A DNA stretch of 64,000 nucleotides from positions 2,516,501-2,580,500 of the forward strand of contig NZ_CP019437.1 in NCBI RefSeq assembly GCF_001940525.2. The letters are read 5' to 3'. Below are positions 8,762 through 18,855 of the stretch, one piece after another. Position 1 is the first letter of the stretch, and each line of letters opens with the position of its first letter. A program made the position numbers and the translations under genes. Under the pieces are notes generated by a model. That model was not told where the DNA came from and did not search any database. It was given only the letters and a program-made list of their open reading frames with translations. This DNA is from Thioclava nitratireducens. GTDB taxonomy: Bacteria; Pseudomonadota; Alphaproteobacteria; Rhodobacterales; Rhodobacteraceae.

Positions 8762-9058
8762 ATGGTTATGAGACGCCCCACGATCGGGCCTCTGATTTTC
8801 GTGACCGTGGCGGTGGTGCTCGGCGCCTATTTCGCCTTCGCCGCCGTACAGGGACGCTACGGCATTCTCAGCCGCGTGCAGATCGAAGCGGAGATCGACG
8901 CCAAGCGCGCCGAGCGCGATGCGCTGCGCGCCAAGGTCGACCGGATGGCCAACCTGACCCATCGCCTCTCCGACGATTACCTCGATCTGGATCTTCTCGA
9001 CAGCCAGGCGCGCGAAGTGCTGGGCGCGATGCGCTCCGACGAGATCGTGATCCGCTGA
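8762..9058 (+). CDS. FtsB/DivIC-family septum formation initiator protein
   Basis: A 98-residue protein from ATG 8762 (a second ATG at 8768 is equally possible). A short basic N terminus is followed by one membrane segment (about 9-28, IGPLIFVTVAVVLGAYFAF), then a coiled coil (IEAEIDAKRAERDALRAKVD) and a short conserved tail (LDLDLLDSQAREVLG). This layout is that of FtsB/DivIC proteins, bitopic inner-membrane components of the divisome. It lies upstream of the pdh operon with a 182-nt gap. An in-frame start at 8678 would add a charged extension with no RBS and is not used. Confidence 0.85.
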   Translation: MVMRRPTIGPLIFVTVAVVLGAYFAFAAVQGRYGILSRVQIEAEIDAKRAERDALRAKVDRMANLTHRLSDDYLDLDLLDSQAREVLGAMRSDEIVIR

Positions 9059-9240
9059 GAGGCTACTCGGCCTGCCCGTTTTTGCGGCACAAACATCGCT
9101 CGAAAACTGCCTCACCGGCCCTAGTTGAAACGTGAGCGCCATTCCCGCCCTCCGATGCCGCGGGGTCATTGCCTTCGGCCCGGCATTGCTGTAAGGAATG
9201 GTTTAACGCTAAACTATTCCGGCCAAGGGAGGTCTGACCA
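9059..9240 (+). promoter_or_regulatory. pdh operon leader
   Basis: This is the gap upstream of pdhA. A short inverted repeat GTTTA-ACGC-TAAAC lies at 9201-9214, and a good Shine-Dalgarno (GGGAGGTCT) precedes the pdhA ATG at 9241. No gene is seen. The repeat could be an operator, but I cannot name a regulator. Confidence 0.3.
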
Positions 9241-10266
9241 ATGGCAGCACGGAAAGGCTCGGCGAGCGGCGCCAAAGCGGGCGCGAATGTCTCGGCCGAG
9301 GAACTCAAGCAATATTACCACGACATGCTGCTGATCCGGCGCTTCGAAGAGAAGGCCGGTCAGCTCTACGGCATGGGTCTGATCGGCGGCTTCTGCCACC
9401 TCTATATCGGGCAGGAAGCGGTGGTCGTCGGCCTCGAGGCTGCGGCGAAGGAAGGCGACAAGCGCGTCACCTCCTATCGCGACCACGGGCACATGCTCGC
9501 CTGCGGGATGGACCCGAAAGGCGTCATGGCCGAGCTCACGGGCCGCGACGGCGGTTACTCGAAGGGCAAGGGCGGCTCGATGCACATGTTCTCGAAAGAG
9601 AAGCATTTCTATGGCGGCCACGGCATCGTCGCGGCGCAGGTGCCGATCGGTGCGGGCCTCGCCTTCGCGGATAAGTACAAGGGCAACGACAACGTCACCT
9701 TCACCTATTTCGGCGACGGTGCGGCGAACCAGGGTCAGGTCGCAGAGACCTACAATATGGCGCAGCTCTGGGATCTTCCGGTCGTTTTCGTGATCGAGAA
9801 CAACCAGTACGCGATGGGCACCAGCGTGAAGCGCGCGACCAAGTCGCCCGACTTCTACGAGCGCGGCATTGCCTACGGCATCTCCGGCGAGGAAGTCGAC
9901 GGGATGGACGTGCTGGCGGTGAAGCAGGCCGGCGAGAAGGCGGTCGCGCACTGCCGCGCGGGCAAGGGCCCCTACATCCTCGAGATCAAGACCTATCGCT
10001 ATCGCGGCCACTCGATGTCGGACCCGGCGAAATACCGGACCCGCGAAGAAGTGCAGAAGATGCGCGAAGAGCGTGACGCGATCGAGCAGGTCCGTCAGCT
10101 CCTGCTGACCGGCAAGCACGCGACCGAGGACGAGCTCAAGCAGGTCGACAAGGATATCAAGGCGATCGTCAACGGCGCCGCCGATTTCGCCAAGGAGAGC
10201 CCGGAGCCCTCCGTGGATGAACTTTACACCGACATCTACACCGATGTCGCGCCGCAGAACGCCTGA
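9241..10266 (+). CDS. pdhA: Pyruvate dehydrogenase E1 component subunit alpha
   Basis: A 341-residue thiamine-diphosphate-dependent E1 alpha subunit. Family features are [19 protein letters not shown] near the N terminus, [11 protein letters not shown], the ThDP/Mg motif beginning [15 protein letters not shown] (about 158) and ending in [10 protein letters not shown], and the phosphorylation-loop-like region [15 protein letters not shown]. It decarboxylates pyruvate and transfers the acetyl group to lipoyl-E2 with the beta subunit. It is first in pdhA-pdhB-pdhC, with 14- and 12-nt gaps, an evident operon. Confidence 0.97.
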   Translation: MAARKGSASGAKAGANVSAEELKQYYHDMLLIRRFEEKAGQLYGMGLIGGFCHLYIGQEAVVVGLEAAAKEGDKRVTSYRDHGHMLACGMDPKGVMAELTGRDGGYSKGKGGSMHMFSKEKHFYGGHGIVAAQVPIGAGLAFADKYKGNDNVTFTYFGDGAANQGQVAETYNMAQLWDLPVVFVIENNQYAMGTSVKRATKSPDFYERGIAYGISGEEVDGMDVLAVKQAGEKAVAHCRAGKGPYILEIKTYRYRGHSMSDPAKYRTREEVQKMREERDAIEQVRQLLLTGKHATEDELKQVDKDIKAIVNGAADFAKESPEPSVDELYTDIYTDVAPQNA

Positions 10267-10280
10267 GGGGGGAAAGACAG

Positions 10281-11675
10281 ATGGCAACCAAGATTCTGAT
10301 GCCCGCGCTCTCGCCCACGATGGAAGAGGGCACGCTGGCGAAATGGCTCAAGAAAGAGGGCGACGAGATTTCGGCCGGTGACATCATCGCCGAGATCGAG
10401 ACCGACAAGGCCACGATGGAATTCGAAGCGGTCGACGAAGGCACGCTGGGCAAGATCCTCGTCGCCGAAGGCACCTCCGGCGTGAAGGTCAACGACCCGA
10501 TCGCGGTGCTGCTGGAAGAAGGCGAAGACGCCTCCGCCGCGGAAGAGGCCGAAGCGCCCGACACCGGGTCGGACGCCGCCGAGAGCGACGACAGCGACGA
10601 ACCCGCGAAAACTCCGGCCAAGGCGAAGTCCTCGGACGACGGCGACGACATGCCCAAGCCCGACACCACGCCGGATTGGCCCGAAGGCACGCCGATGAAG
10701 ACGCAGACCGTTCGCGAGGCGCTGCGCGACGCGATGGCCGAAGAAATGCGCGCCGACGACACCGTCTTCGTGATGGGTGAGGAAGTCGCCGAATACCAGG
10801 GCGCCTACAAGGTCACGCAGGGCCTGCTCGACGAGTTCGGCGACCGCCGCGTGATCGATACGCCCATCACCGAGCATGGTTTCGCCGGTCTCGGCGTCGG
10901 TGCGGCCTTCGGTGGCCTGCGCCCGATCGTCGAATTCATGACCTTCAACTTCGCCATGCAGGCGATGGACCAGATCATCAACTCGGCAGCGAAGACGCTC
11001 TACATGTCGGGCGGCCAGATGGGCGCACCGATGGTGTTCCGCGGTCCGAACGGTGCTGCGGCCCGCGTGGCGGCACAGCACAGCCAGGATTACGGCGCAT
11101 GGTATGCCCATGTTCCGGGCCTGAAAGTCGTGCAGCCCTACTCGGCGGCCGATGCGAAGGGCCTGCTGAAAACTGCGATCCGCGATCCGAACCCGGTGAT
11201 CTTCCTCGAAAACGAGATCCTCTACGGGCGGAGCTTCGAGGTACCGGATCTGGAGGACTTCACGATCCCCTTCGGCAAGGCGAAGATCTGGCGCGAAGGC
11301 GCGGATGTCACCATCGTCAGCTGGGGCATCGGTATGAGCCACGCGCTCGAAGCCGCCGACAAGCTCGAGAAAGAGGGCATCGACGCCGAAGTGATCGACC
11401 TGCGCACCCTGCGCCCGGTGGATTACGACACGGTGCTCGCCTCGGTGCGCAAGACCAACCGCTGCGTGACCGTCGAGGAAGGCTTCCCCGTCGCGAGCTT
11501 CGGCAACCACCTGTCGGCCGTGATCATGGAGCGCGCCTTCGACTGGCTCGACGCCCCGGTGATCAACTGCACCGGCAAGGACGTGCCCATGCCCTACGCG
11601 GCGAACCTCGAGAAACTGGCGCTCGTGACCTCGGACGAGGTCGTCGATGCGGTCAAAAAAGTCACCTACCGGTAA
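10281..11675 (+). CDS. pdhB: Pyruvate dehydrogenase E1 component subunit beta with N-terminal lipoyl domain
   Basis: 464 residues. Residues 1-85 are a biotinyl/lipoyl domain with the lipoylated Lys in ETDKATMEF. An acidic Ala/Asp-rich linker (about 86-140) follows, then the transketolase-like E1 beta catalytic domain ([48 protein letters not shown], and [20 protein letters not shown]). A lipoyl domain fused to E1 beta is known in alphaproteobacteria. It is almost identical to the lipoyl domain of the neighbouring E2: 5 differences in 85 residues. Confidence 0.97.
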   Translation: MATKILMPALSPTMEEGTLAKWLKKEGDEISAGDIIAEIETDKATMEFEAVDEGTLGKILVAEGTSGVKVNDPIAVLLEEGEDASAAEEAEAPDTGSDAAESDDSDEPAKTPAKAKSSDDGDDMPKPDTTPDWPEGTPMKTQTVREALRDAMAEEMRADDTVFVMGEEVAEYQGAYKVTQGLLDEFGDRRVIDTPITEHGFAGLGVGAAFGGLRPIVEFMTFNFAMQAMDQIINSAAKTLYMSGGQMGAPMVFRGPNGAAARVAAQHSQDYGAWYAHVPGLKVVQPYSAADAKGLLKTAIRDPNPVIFLENEILYGRSFEVPDLEDFTIPFGKAKIWREGADVTIVSWGIGMSHALEAADKLEKEGIDAEVIDLRTLRPVDYDTVLASVRKTNRCVTVEEGFPVASFGNHLSAVIMERAFDWLDAPVINCTGKDVPMPYAANLEKLALVTSDEVVDAVKKVTYR

Positions 11676-11687
11676 GGGGATAGCGCA

Positions 11688-13061
11688 ATGGCAACCCAGA
11701 TTTTGATGCCCGCCCTGTCGCCCACGATGGAGGAAGGCACGCTCGCGAAATGGCTCGTGAAAGAGGGTGACGAAGTCTCCTCGGGCGACATCATCGCGGA
11801 GATCGAGACCGACAAGGCCACGATGGAATTCGAGGCTGTGGATGAAGGCACGATCGGCAAGATCCTCGTCGCCGAAGGCACCTCCGGCGTGAAGGTCAAC
11901 GACCCGATCGCGGTTCTGCTGGAAGAAGGCGAAGACGCTTCCGCCGTGGACGAGGCCGAAAGCCCTGCCCCGGCCGCGGCTCAGGCCGAAGCGGCCGAGG
12001 ACGCGGAAGAGACCAAGGAAGCCGACAACGCCCCCGCCGAGAAAAGCGGCGCGAAAGCCGGCGGCTCGAAAGGTGCAGGCGCCGCGCCGAAGACCGAGAA
12101 AGCGCCTGCCGCGCCGCAGGATGCGGATGGCAAGCGCGTCTTCGCCTCGCCGCTCGCGCGCCGCATCGCCGCCGACAAGGGCGTCGATCTGGCCTCGCTC
12201 AAGGGCTCGGGCCCGAAGGGTCGCATCGTGAAGGCCGATGTCGAAGCCGCCGAAGGTGGCAAGGCAGCCCCGGCCAAGTCGGACGCGCCGAAATCCGCGG
12301 ATGCGAGCCCCGTTTCGGCGCCCGCGCCGACGGTATCCTCCTCTGCCATCGCCAAGATGTACGAGGGTCGCGAGTACGAGGAGATCGAGCTCAACGGGAT
12401 GCGCAAGACCATTGCCGCGCGCCTCACCGAGGCCAAGCAGACGATCCCGCATTTCTACCTGCGTCGTTCGGTCAAGCTCGACGCGCTGATGAAATTCCGC
12501 TCGCAGCTCAACAAGCAGCTCGAGGGTCGTGGCGTGAAGCTGTCGGTCAACGACTTCATCATCAAGGCCTGCGCGCTGGCGCTGCAATCGGTGCCGGATG
12601 CGAATGCGGTCTGGGCCGGCGACAAGGTGTTCAAGCTGAAGCCCTCGGACGTGGCCGTCGCGGTCGCGATCGAAGGCGGGCTGTTCACGCCGGTGCTGAA
12701 AGATGCCGAGGCGAAATCGCTCTCGACGCTTTCGGCGGAGATGAAGGACCTCGCGACCCGGGCCCGCGACCGCAAGCTTGCCCCGCATGAGTATCAGGGC
12801 GGCAGCTTCGCGATCTCCAATCTCGGCATGTTCGGGATCGAGAATTTCGACGCGGTCATCAACCCGCCGCATGGCGCGATCCTCGCCGTCGGTGCAGGCA
12901 TCAAGCAGCCGGTGGTGAATGACGAGGGGGAGATCGAGGTGGCGACCGTCATGTCGATGACGCTTTCGGTCGATCACCGCGTGATCGACGGCGCGCTCGG
13001 CGCGGAGCTTCTCAAGGCGATCTGCGAGAACCTCGAGAACCCGATGCTGATGCTGGCCTGA
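11688..13061 (+). CDS. pdhC: Pyruvate dehydrogenase complex dihydrolipoamide acetyltransferase (E2)
   Basis: 457 residues: a lipoyl domain (1-85, Lys in ETDKATMEF), an Ala/Glu/Lys-rich linker, a peripheral subunit-binding domain (about 147-182, [30 protein letters not shown]), a second linker, and the catalytic acetyltransferase core ending in [16 protein letters not shown] with the DHRxxDG active-site motif. It accepts acetyl groups from E1 and passes them to CoA, forming the core of the complex. E3 (lpd) is not in the window directly after it. Confidence 0.97.
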   Translation: MATQILMPALSPTMEEGTLAKWLVKEGDEVSSGDIIAEIETDKATMEFEAVDEGTIGKILVAEGTSGVKVNDPIAVLLEEGEDASAVDEAESPAPAAAQAEAAEDAEETKEADNAPAEKSGAKAGGSKGAGAAPKTEKAPAAPQDADGKRVFASPLARRIAADKGVDLASLKGSGPKGRIVKADVEAAEGGKAAPAKSDAPKSADASPVSAPAPTVSSSAIAKMYEGREYEEIELNGMRKTIAARLTEAKQTIPHFYLRRSVKLDALMKFRSQLNKQLEGRGVKLSVNDFIIKACALALQSVPDANAVWAGDKVFKLKPSDVAVAVAIEGGLFTPVLKDAEAKSLSTLSAEMKDLATRARDRKLAPHEYQGGSFAISNLGMFGIENFDAVINPPHGAILAVGAGIKQPVVNDEGEIEVATVMSMTLSVDHRVIDGALGAELLKAICENLENPMLMLA

Positions 13062-13085
13062 CCTGCCCGTACGTTTCGAGACGTT

Positions 13086-13112
13086 GAAGAGGGGCGCGCT
13101 GCCCCCCTCTTC
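13086..13112 (+). terminator. Hairpin downstream of pdhC
   Basis: GAAGAGGGG and its complement CCCCTCTTC form a strong stem 25-50 nt after the pdhC stop. There is no long T run, so termination strength is uncertain. Confidence 0.5.
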
Positions 13113-13200
13113 GCATTCGCGAACTCGCCCTAGGGAGATTTTCACCAAGGGGACGATGCGCAGTCATTCGAGAAGGCCTGGAGGCTTTTCGCGAGGCAAC

Positions 13201-13224
13201 AAAAAAGCGGGGCCGAAGCCCCGC
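13201..13224 (-). terminator. Intrinsic terminator of cysE
   Basis: Read on the minus strand, GCGGGGC-TTCG-GCCCCGC is followed by six T, about 25 nt after the cysE stop. This is a classic rho-independent terminator with a UUCG loop. Confidence 0.85.
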
Positions 13225-13248
13225 CTCTCTATTCCATCTGAGCTTTGC

Positions 13249-14055
13249 TCAACTGCCGTGCAGCAGCTGGTCCATCTCGCTTGCCGGACGCTCGCAGCCC
13301 GCCTCGCCGACGATCTTCGCGGGAACGCCGGCCACGGTCTTGCAGCAAGGCACGTCCGAGAGGACGACCGACCCCGCCGCGATCCGGCTGTTGTCGCCGA
13401 CATGGATATTGCCAAGCACCTTCGCACCGGCGCCGATCAGCACGCCATTGCCGATCTTCGGGTGACGGTCCTCGTCTTCCTTGCCGGTGCCGCCCAGCGT
13501 CACCGAATGCAGCATCGAGACATTGTCACCCACCACGGCCGTTTCGCCGATCACGATCGAATGGGCGTGGTCCATCATGATGCCGCGGCCGATCTTCGCG
13601 CCGGGATGGATGTCGACGCCGAAAAGCTCCGAAGCGCGCATCTGCACGAAATAGGCCATGTCGCGACGCCCGTTCGTGAACAGCCAATGCGCAATCCGGT
13701 AGCTTTGCAGCGCCTGGAACCCCTTGAAGAACAACAACGGCTGGATCAGGCGGTGGCAGGCCGGGTCGCGCTCATGCACGGCGACGAGATCGGCGCGGGC
13801 CGCCTGCCCCAGATCGGGATCGGCCGCGAAAGCTTCCTCGGCGATCTCGCGCAGAATCTGCTCGCTCATCTCCGCCGAGGCCAGCTTCATCGAGAAACGG
13901 TAGGCCAGCGCGCGTTCCAGCGTCGGGTGATGCAACAGCCCCGCATGGATCAGCGCGCCCAGAAGTGGCTCGTCACGCACCGCTGCCCGCGCCTCGTCGC
14001 AAATCTGCGTCCAGACCGGATCGACGGTTGCAACCTTTGCCATCTGCTTGTTCAT
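13249..14055 (-). CDS. cysE: Serine O-acetyltransferase
   Basis: A 268-residue enzyme from ATG 14055 (MNKQMAKVATV), chosen because GAGGGAGT sits just upstream; an upstream in-frame start at 14091 overlaps the neighbouring gene. The N-terminal helical domain (DEARAAVRDEPLLGALIHAG) is followed by left-handed beta-helix hexapeptide repeats with GIMMDHAHSIVIGETAVVGD (catalytic His), SVTLGGTGKE and HPKIGNGVLIGAGAKVLGNI. It makes O-acetylserine from serine and acetyl-CoA, the first step of cysteine synthesis. It is separated by 29 nt from an unknown gene and lies downstream of the GTA cluster. Confidence 0.96.
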   Translation of the reverse strand: MNKQMAKVATVDPVWTQICDEARAAVRDEPLLGALIHAGLLHHPTLERALAYRFSMKLASAEMSEQILREIAEEAFAADPDLGQAARADLVAVHERDPACHRLIQPLLFFKGFQALQSYRIAHWLFTNGRRDMAYFVQMRASELFGVDIHPGAKIGRGIMMDHAHSIVIGETAVVGDNVSMLHSVTLGGTGKEDEDRHPKIGNGVLIGAGAKVLGNIHVGDNSRIAAGSVVLSDVPCCKTVAGVPAKIVGEAGCERPASEMDQLLHGS

Positions 14056-14084
14056 CGGATTACTCCCTCTTCGCGCGCAAGAAC

Positions 14085-14429
14085 CTAACACATAGGTTTT
14101 TCGGCGGATAGAGGAAGGGGCGTTCGATCATTTCGGTTTACGGGCTGCCGCATGGATTGCCACGTGGCGAGCCCCGCGCAGACGCAGCCTAGCGCGGACA
14201 GATAGCGCGGATCGCCCGGCCCTGCCCGCGCCCGCGGCATCCTCAGCGCCATGCTCAGGATCGCGCCATTGCCCCAGCAGGGGTGCACACGACGCAACCT
14301 CTTGCAGTACCGATCGGCCGCATGGACTTGATCGAAAAGCCGGTGGAGTCGCTCCACGCGGCGCTCCTCCGGCCATAGCATCACCGCCCGTGCAAGCGTT
14401 ATCAGATCGCCGTCGAGTACCGCGCGCAT
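14085..14429 (-). CDS. Small uncharacterised protein after the GTA cluster
   Basis: 114 residues, starting one base after the gp15 stop codon, so probably translated from the GTA transcript or its read-through. It is basic, Arg-rich and Cys-containing (RLHRLFDQVHAADRYCKRL, WGNGAILSMALRMPR). There is no signal peptide or membrane segment. I do not recognise a functional family. The tight spacing supports a real gene, perhaps one conserved next to Rhodobacterales GTA clusters. Confidence 0.6.
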   Translation of the reverse strand: MRAVLDGDLITLARAVMLWPEERRVERLHRLFDQVHAADRYCKRLRRVHPCWGNGAILSMALRMPRARAGPGDPRYLSALGCVCAGLATWQSMRQPVNRNDRTPLPLSAEKPMC

Positions 14430-14430
14430 C

Positions 14431-17400
14431 TTATCCCGTCCAGATCAGCCGCGCCGGCAGTCCCGGCCCGAACACATCCGAGATCTGCGCCACCTCGAAG
14501 GTCGGCGCCGCGATCATCCCGTCCTCCGCGCGCTCCGCAGCGCCATAGGTCCATTCCGGCGTGCTCACGATCACTTCGCGCCGGATCGTCTGCCCTTCTA
14601 GAACCCGCACGCGGTAGCGCTCGGACGCCTCCCCCAAAGGCACGTCCAGCGCCTCCCAGTCGTCGCCCCCGATCCGGGTCCGACGCACCCAACTCAGCCG
14701 CAGATCGCCGCCCAGCGCCCCTGCGTGCAAATGACAAGGCGACAGTGGCCGCAACCCGATCCCCGCGAAGGCCTGAACCGTGTGAATATAGGAAGGGTCG
14801 TCATAGCCCCGCCCCGCCGGCCCCACGCGGTAGTGGCGCGCCAGATTACGTGCCGAGGGCGCGACCTCGATCTGGCGCCGTGCCCCGTCGAGCATCACGA
14901 CGACCGAACCCTCCGGCCAGACATCGGGCATCACCGCGTCGCTGCCCGCCTGCCCGCGCAGCCGGGTCGAGATATCCCATACCCCCGGCTCTACCGGCTC
15001 GGCGGTGACGAACTGGAAGATCTCCCACCGATCCGACGAGCCATCGCCGATCGCCATCGCGTTGAGCCCGGCGAGCACACTGGCCTCGCTGGCGCTGTGC
15101 AATTCCCCTGAGAGCATCTTCACCCGCAAGCCGGGACCACGGTCCCACAGACCGCTCTGCGCGCACGGCAGGATCGCCTGCGTCACCCCGACCGCCGCCT
15201 GCGTCTCAACCTTCGTGTTGAGCGCATAGCCCGCATCCTCCAGCGCCGAATAGAGCGCGGCCGCCCCCGGCCAAGGGCTTGCAGTGACCGCAAGATGCGG
15301 CGCGTAAGGATCTTCCGCCCCGGTCAAAAGCGGCAGATCGAGAAACACCGGCGTCACCGGCACCGGGGGCGTGAAGCTCTCGATCCGCGCCACCTCGTCG
15401 GTCTCTTCCGAGGGGTCGTAAATTCCCGACTCCACTCGCACGGCCTCCACACGGATCGCTTCAGCGCGTTCCATCCGGTCGATCCGGTAGCGCAGCGCGC
15501 CCTCCTCGGTCTGCAGCACCACGACATCCCCCGGCCCGAGCCATCCCATCGAAGGCGGGAGCGTGAACTGCACCGTATCGCGCGCCACGCGCGCCTCGGC
15601 GAGCCAGCGATGGACGACACGCATTCCCTCGGCCCGGGTCAATGCCAGGGGCGCCTCGCTCGCGGAGGCTGGGCCATCCACCTCATCAGGAAAGATCGCC
15701 TCCACCGCGCGGGTCTCGAAACTGCCATCGGCCTCGACATAGGCGAGCCGGACCCGTCCCGCGATCTCTGCCTCCGGGACGCGCCGCGTCTCGAGGCTCT
15801 GATCCTCACCATCCAACGCCAGCAGCGGAGGCAAAAGCTCCGCATCCACCGACGCATCGCGCATCCGGAACACCAGCACCCCGTCGCGCTCCAACGCATC
15901 GAAGCCGTAGATCAAGCTCAACGACTGCAATGCCCCGCGCGGCGTGATCCCACCGGGCATCGCATATCCGCGCACCACCCCGTGCAGCGCGCTCACGTCG
16001 AATACGGAAACGCCCGCAAGCGCACATATCTCGCCCACCACATGCGCCAGAGGCTGGGCCGTCGCCCGCCCCGAAATCCAATGTCCGCGCGCGTAATTCG
16101 CAGCATCTTCCCACAGGTCCGGCAACCCGGGAAATTGCGGATAAGGTCGCACGTCCCAAGCCCAGACATGGGCGTGCGACATATCCACCATCGGGCCGCC
16201 ATAGAACTCCGAGACCGGGTTGCGCGCGTCATCCCCCCAATAAGATGTCATCGCCCGCAGATATTGCATCTGCATGTAGTCGTCCCGCCGCCCGTCCGAG
16301 TAATGCGGCAGCGCACTTTCCGAGCTTTTCGGATCGAGGAACTTGTTGGGCTCGTTGGTGCCCTTGTCGATCGCGGCGCAGCCCATCTCCGTAAACCAGA
16401 TCGGCTTCGCGCGCGGCACCCAGGCCGTCGGCTCCTCAATTCGCACGCCGCCGATCCGCTCGTGATGGTCATGCTCCCACCAGCCGCGAATGTCCTTGTA
16501 GCGCCAGACCCAGGGCTCTCCGTGATCGCCATCGGTGATCTGCGTGCGGATCTGCGCGTCGCGATGCTCGGGCGAGGCGTAGTACCAGTCGAACCCCTCC
16601 CCGCCTTCGACATTCGACTGCAGGTAATCGAGATCGTAGATAGTGCCCCAATGCGCGTCCGCGTGGTGCTCGCCCTCCCGCCAATCCGACAGAGGCATGT
16701 AATTGTCGATCCCGATGAAGTCGATATCGTCATCGGCCCAGAGCGGATCGAGATTGAAGAACCGGTCGCCATTTCCCGGCTGGTAGCCGAAATACTCGGT
16801 CCAATCCGCCGCGTAGCCGATTTTGCACTCTGCCCCGAGCACCGCACGCACGTCCCGGGCCAGCTGCACCAGTTGCGCCACCGCCGGGAAACTGTTGCCC
16901 GCCCCTCGGATCTGCGTAAGCGACCGCATTTCGGACCCGATGCAGAACGCCTCCACCCCGCCAGCGAGTTTGCAAAGATGCGCATAGTGGAGAATGAAGC
17001 GCCGGAACGACCATTCCTCCGGCCCGCTATAAGTAACAGTCTCGCCCGACGCCGCAAAATCGGTCACCTGCGCCGCCCCAAAGAACGTCACCACCTCATC
17101 GACGGCAGCCGCCGCCCCATCCGGCGACCCGGCACGCCCCGGCGCCTCGGATGTCGTGATCCGCCCCCGCCACGGCAGCTTCGGTTGGCTCCGCGCATCG
17201 CTCCACGGATCGGGTAGCGCGTTACCCTCCAGCTGATCCATCAAGATGAACGGATAAAACGTCACCGCCTTGCCCGCCGCATGCAGTGCCGCAATCGCCT
17301 CGATCACCGCCGCATCCGCAGGCGTGCCTCCATAGATCGAGCGCCCGTCGAGCTTCGGCACCTCGTCGACATCGCGTCGTTCAGCCCCGGAAACGCACCA

Positions 17401-18405
17401 ACGCATCTCCCTGCCCTCGCGCCCGCGATCACCGACCTTCGGCCGCACCTGACACCGGTCGCAACGCAGATCGTCCCCAAACCAAGACACGACCAGCGAC
17501 ACGGCACCGCATCCGGGCAGTTCCTCGTCGAGCATCTCGACGCTCGCGGCAAAATCCGTCCCGCCGTGCGGCGCATGCTGGTTTACCGGCTCCACCGCAG
17601 TGTCGATGCCCCATCCGCTGAAGAACGATAGCGAGGAGCCGGTCGGATACATCAGGTCCGACCCGGTGCCGTCCCCTCGCAACTCCGCTTCGCTCACCCG
17701 CCGCGTCGCGAGCGAATACTCCCCCGTCCCCGGGATCAGCGCCACCGCCTCGATCGCCTGCGTCAGATCGGGCGCGCCGCGCACGCCTTTTCCCTGCGCC
17801 GGCCGCACCACCTCGAAGGTGAATTGCGGCACCCGGTTGCCAAACGGCTTGAGCTGCAGGTTTTCGAAGACCACATAGGCGATCCCGCGATAGCTCGGCA
17901 CCGCGCCTGCACCCTCGACCGCCTCGATTTTCGGATCGGGCTGCTGATCCTCGGACCCTGTGTAGACCCGCATATTCAGATCGGACGGATCGAGCTCGGT
18001 CCCATCCGCCCAGATCCGACCGACGCGCAGGATCTCCCCCTCGCCCAGAGCCATCGCGAGGCTCACCGAATAGCTATATTCGACAAAGGTCGGCTCACCC
18101 TTGCCGCCGCCGCTCTTGTGCTTTGTTTCGATGAAACGCGTGGCCCAGATCACCTGACCTGCCACCCGCATGCGTCCCCAGTGCAGCCCGAGCCCATCGC
18201 CCTCGGACGCGCTCGTCAGGCGCAGCCGATCTACCCGGCCGGTCTCGACCGAGCCTGAACCGCCTCCCAGCAATTGCTGATCGATGGCCCGGCCCAAGGT
18301 CGCACCAACCGCGCGTCCGATCACCGCGCCGGAGAGTCCCAGTATCGTGCCTCCGAACCCGGCCCCGATCGCGGCCCCTGCCGCTGACAGCAAAATCGTC
18401 GCCAT
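14431..18405 (-). CDS. GTA gp15-like tail tip / host-interaction protein (TIM-barrel domain)
   Basis: 1324 residues, the last structural gene of the cluster. The N terminus is glycine/alanine-rich and hydrophobic ([20 protein letters not shown]), as in phage tail-tip proteins. A central domain (about 420-760) resembles a glycoside hydrolase-like TIM barrel, with conserved segments such as EAFCIGSEMRSLTQIRG, DFIGIDNYMPLSDWRE and KPIWFTEMGCAAIDKGTN. A phage tail-tip/attachment domain follows. In RcGTA the equivalent (rcc01698, 'megatron') forms the tail tip and is needed for cell attachment. The frame is intact with no internal stop. Confidence 0.93.
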   Translation of the reverse strand: MATILLSAAGAAIGAGFGGTILGLSGAVIGRAVGATLGRAIDQQLLGGGSGSVETGRVDRLRLTSASEGDGLGLHWGRMRVAGQVIWATRFIETKHKSGGGKGEPTFVEYSYSVSLAMALGEGEILRVGRIWADGTELDPSDLNMRVYTGSEDQQPDPKIEAVEGAGAVPSYRGIAYVVFENLQLKPFGNRVPQFTFEVVRPAQGKGVRGAPDLTQAIEAVALIPGTGEYSLATRRVSEAELRGDGTGSDLMYPTGSSLSFFSGWGIDTAVEPVNQHAPHGGTDFAASVEMLDEELPGCGAVSLVVSWFGDDLRCDRCQVRPKVGDRGREGREMRWCVSGAERRDVDEVPKLDGRSIYGGTPADAAVIEAIAALHAAGKAVTFYPFILMDQLEGNALPDPWSDARSQPKLPWRGRITTSEAPGRAGSPDGAAAAVDEVVTFFGAAQVTDFAASGETVTYSGPEEWSFRRFILHYAHLCKLAGGVEAFCIGSEMRSLTQIRGAGNSFPAVAQLVQLARDVRAVLGAECKIGYAADWTEYFGYQPGNGDRFFNLDPLWADDDIDFIGIDNYMPLSDWREGEHHADAHWGTIYDLDYLQSNVEGGEGFDWYYASPEHRDAQIRTQITDGDHGEPWVWRYKDIRGWWEHDHHERIGGVRIEEPTAWVPRAKPIWFTEMGCAAIDKGTNEPNKFLDPKSSESALPHYSDGRRDDYMQMQYLRAMTSYWGDDARNPVSEFYGGPMVDMSHAHVWAWDVRPYPQFPGLPDLWEDAANYARGHWISGRATAQPLAHVVGEICALAGVSVFDVSALHGVVRGYAMPGGITPRGALQSLSLIYGFDALERDGVLVFRMRDASVDAELLPPLLALDGEDQSLETRRVPEAEIAGRVRLAYVEADGSFETRAVEAIFPDEVDGPASASEAPLALTRAEGMRVVHRWLAEARVARDTVQFTLPPSMGWLGPGDVVVLQTEEGALRYRIDRMERAEAIRVEAVRVESGIYDPSEETDEVARIESFTPPVPVTPVFLDLPLLTGAEDPYAPHLAVTASPWPGAAALYSALEDAGYALNTKVETQAAVGVTQAILPCAQSGLWDRGPGLRVKMLSGELHSASEASVLAGLNAMAIGDGSSDRWEIFQFVTAEPVEPGVWDISTRLRGQAGSDAVMPDVWPEGSVVVMLDGARRQIEVAPSARNLARHYRVGPAGRGYDDPSYIHTVQAFAGIGLRPLSPCHLHAGALGGDLRLSWVRRTRIGGDDWEALDVPLGEASERYRVRVLEGQTIRREVIVSTPEWTYGAAERAEDGMIAAPTFEVAQISDVFGPGLPARLIWTG

Positions 18406-18417
18406 TCTCCGGCTCCT

Positions 18418-18855
18418 TCATCGAAATTGAAAACGCGCCACGATGCGGCGCTGCCACGGCAGGCTGAGCGCACTCTCGCAGACCCCGTGCCCGGCATAGG
18501 CGTGAATGAAAGTTGGCTCCGCGCCGACCGCGCCCGCGATCCCGAGATGTTTCGCGACCGCTCCCGCACGCATCCGGAACAGCAGCACATCGCCCGACCG
18601 CTCCACGCCGTTCCATGCGGCCATCTGCGCGCTCAGACCGCGGAAGAACGCCTCATCGCGCCCCGCCTCCCCCCAGTCCGGCGTATAGGCCGGGACGCCA
18701 TCCGGCTCGCAGCCGTAAAGCTCCCGCCAGACCGCCCGCAGCAAGCCCAGGCAGTCGCAGCCGACACCGCGATGCGAGCCTTGATGCAGGTATGGCGTGC
18801 CGACCCAAACCCGCGCGATCGCCACCGCCCGCGCCGCCCGCTCCTCTGCGGTCAA
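18418..18855 (-). CDS. GTA gp14-like NlpC/P60 cell-wall peptidase
   Basis: 145 residues if TTG 18855 is used; that codon overlaps the gp13 stop (TTGA) and has GGGAG 9 nt upstream. A longer form from another TTG at 18912 is possible. Active-site motifs are visible: Cys in GVGCDCLGLLRAVW and His in PTFIHAYAGHGVCE. The family hydrolyses peptidoglycan peptides. In RcGTA the homologue sits at the tail tip and helps DNA cross the recipient wall. Confidence 0.9.
   Translation of the reverse strand: MTAEERAARAVAIARVWVGTPYLHQGSHRGVGCDCLGLLRAVWRELYGCEPDGVPAYTPDWGEAGRDEAFFRGLSAQMAAWNGVERSGDVLLFRMRAGAVAKHLGIAGAVGAEPTFIHAYAGHGVCESALSLPWQRRIVARFQFR

Noticed and set aside
10236..13148. Long 970-codon open frame on the minus strand across the pdh genes
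   Set aside because: It is antisense to pdhB and pdhC, with a His/Arg/Asp-rich composition typical of shadow frames in GC-rich DNA; no domain or RBS.
15295..17217. 640-codon plus-strand frame inside gp15
   Set aside because: Arg/His/Pro-rich shadow of the gp15 coding strand, which has clear phage domains.
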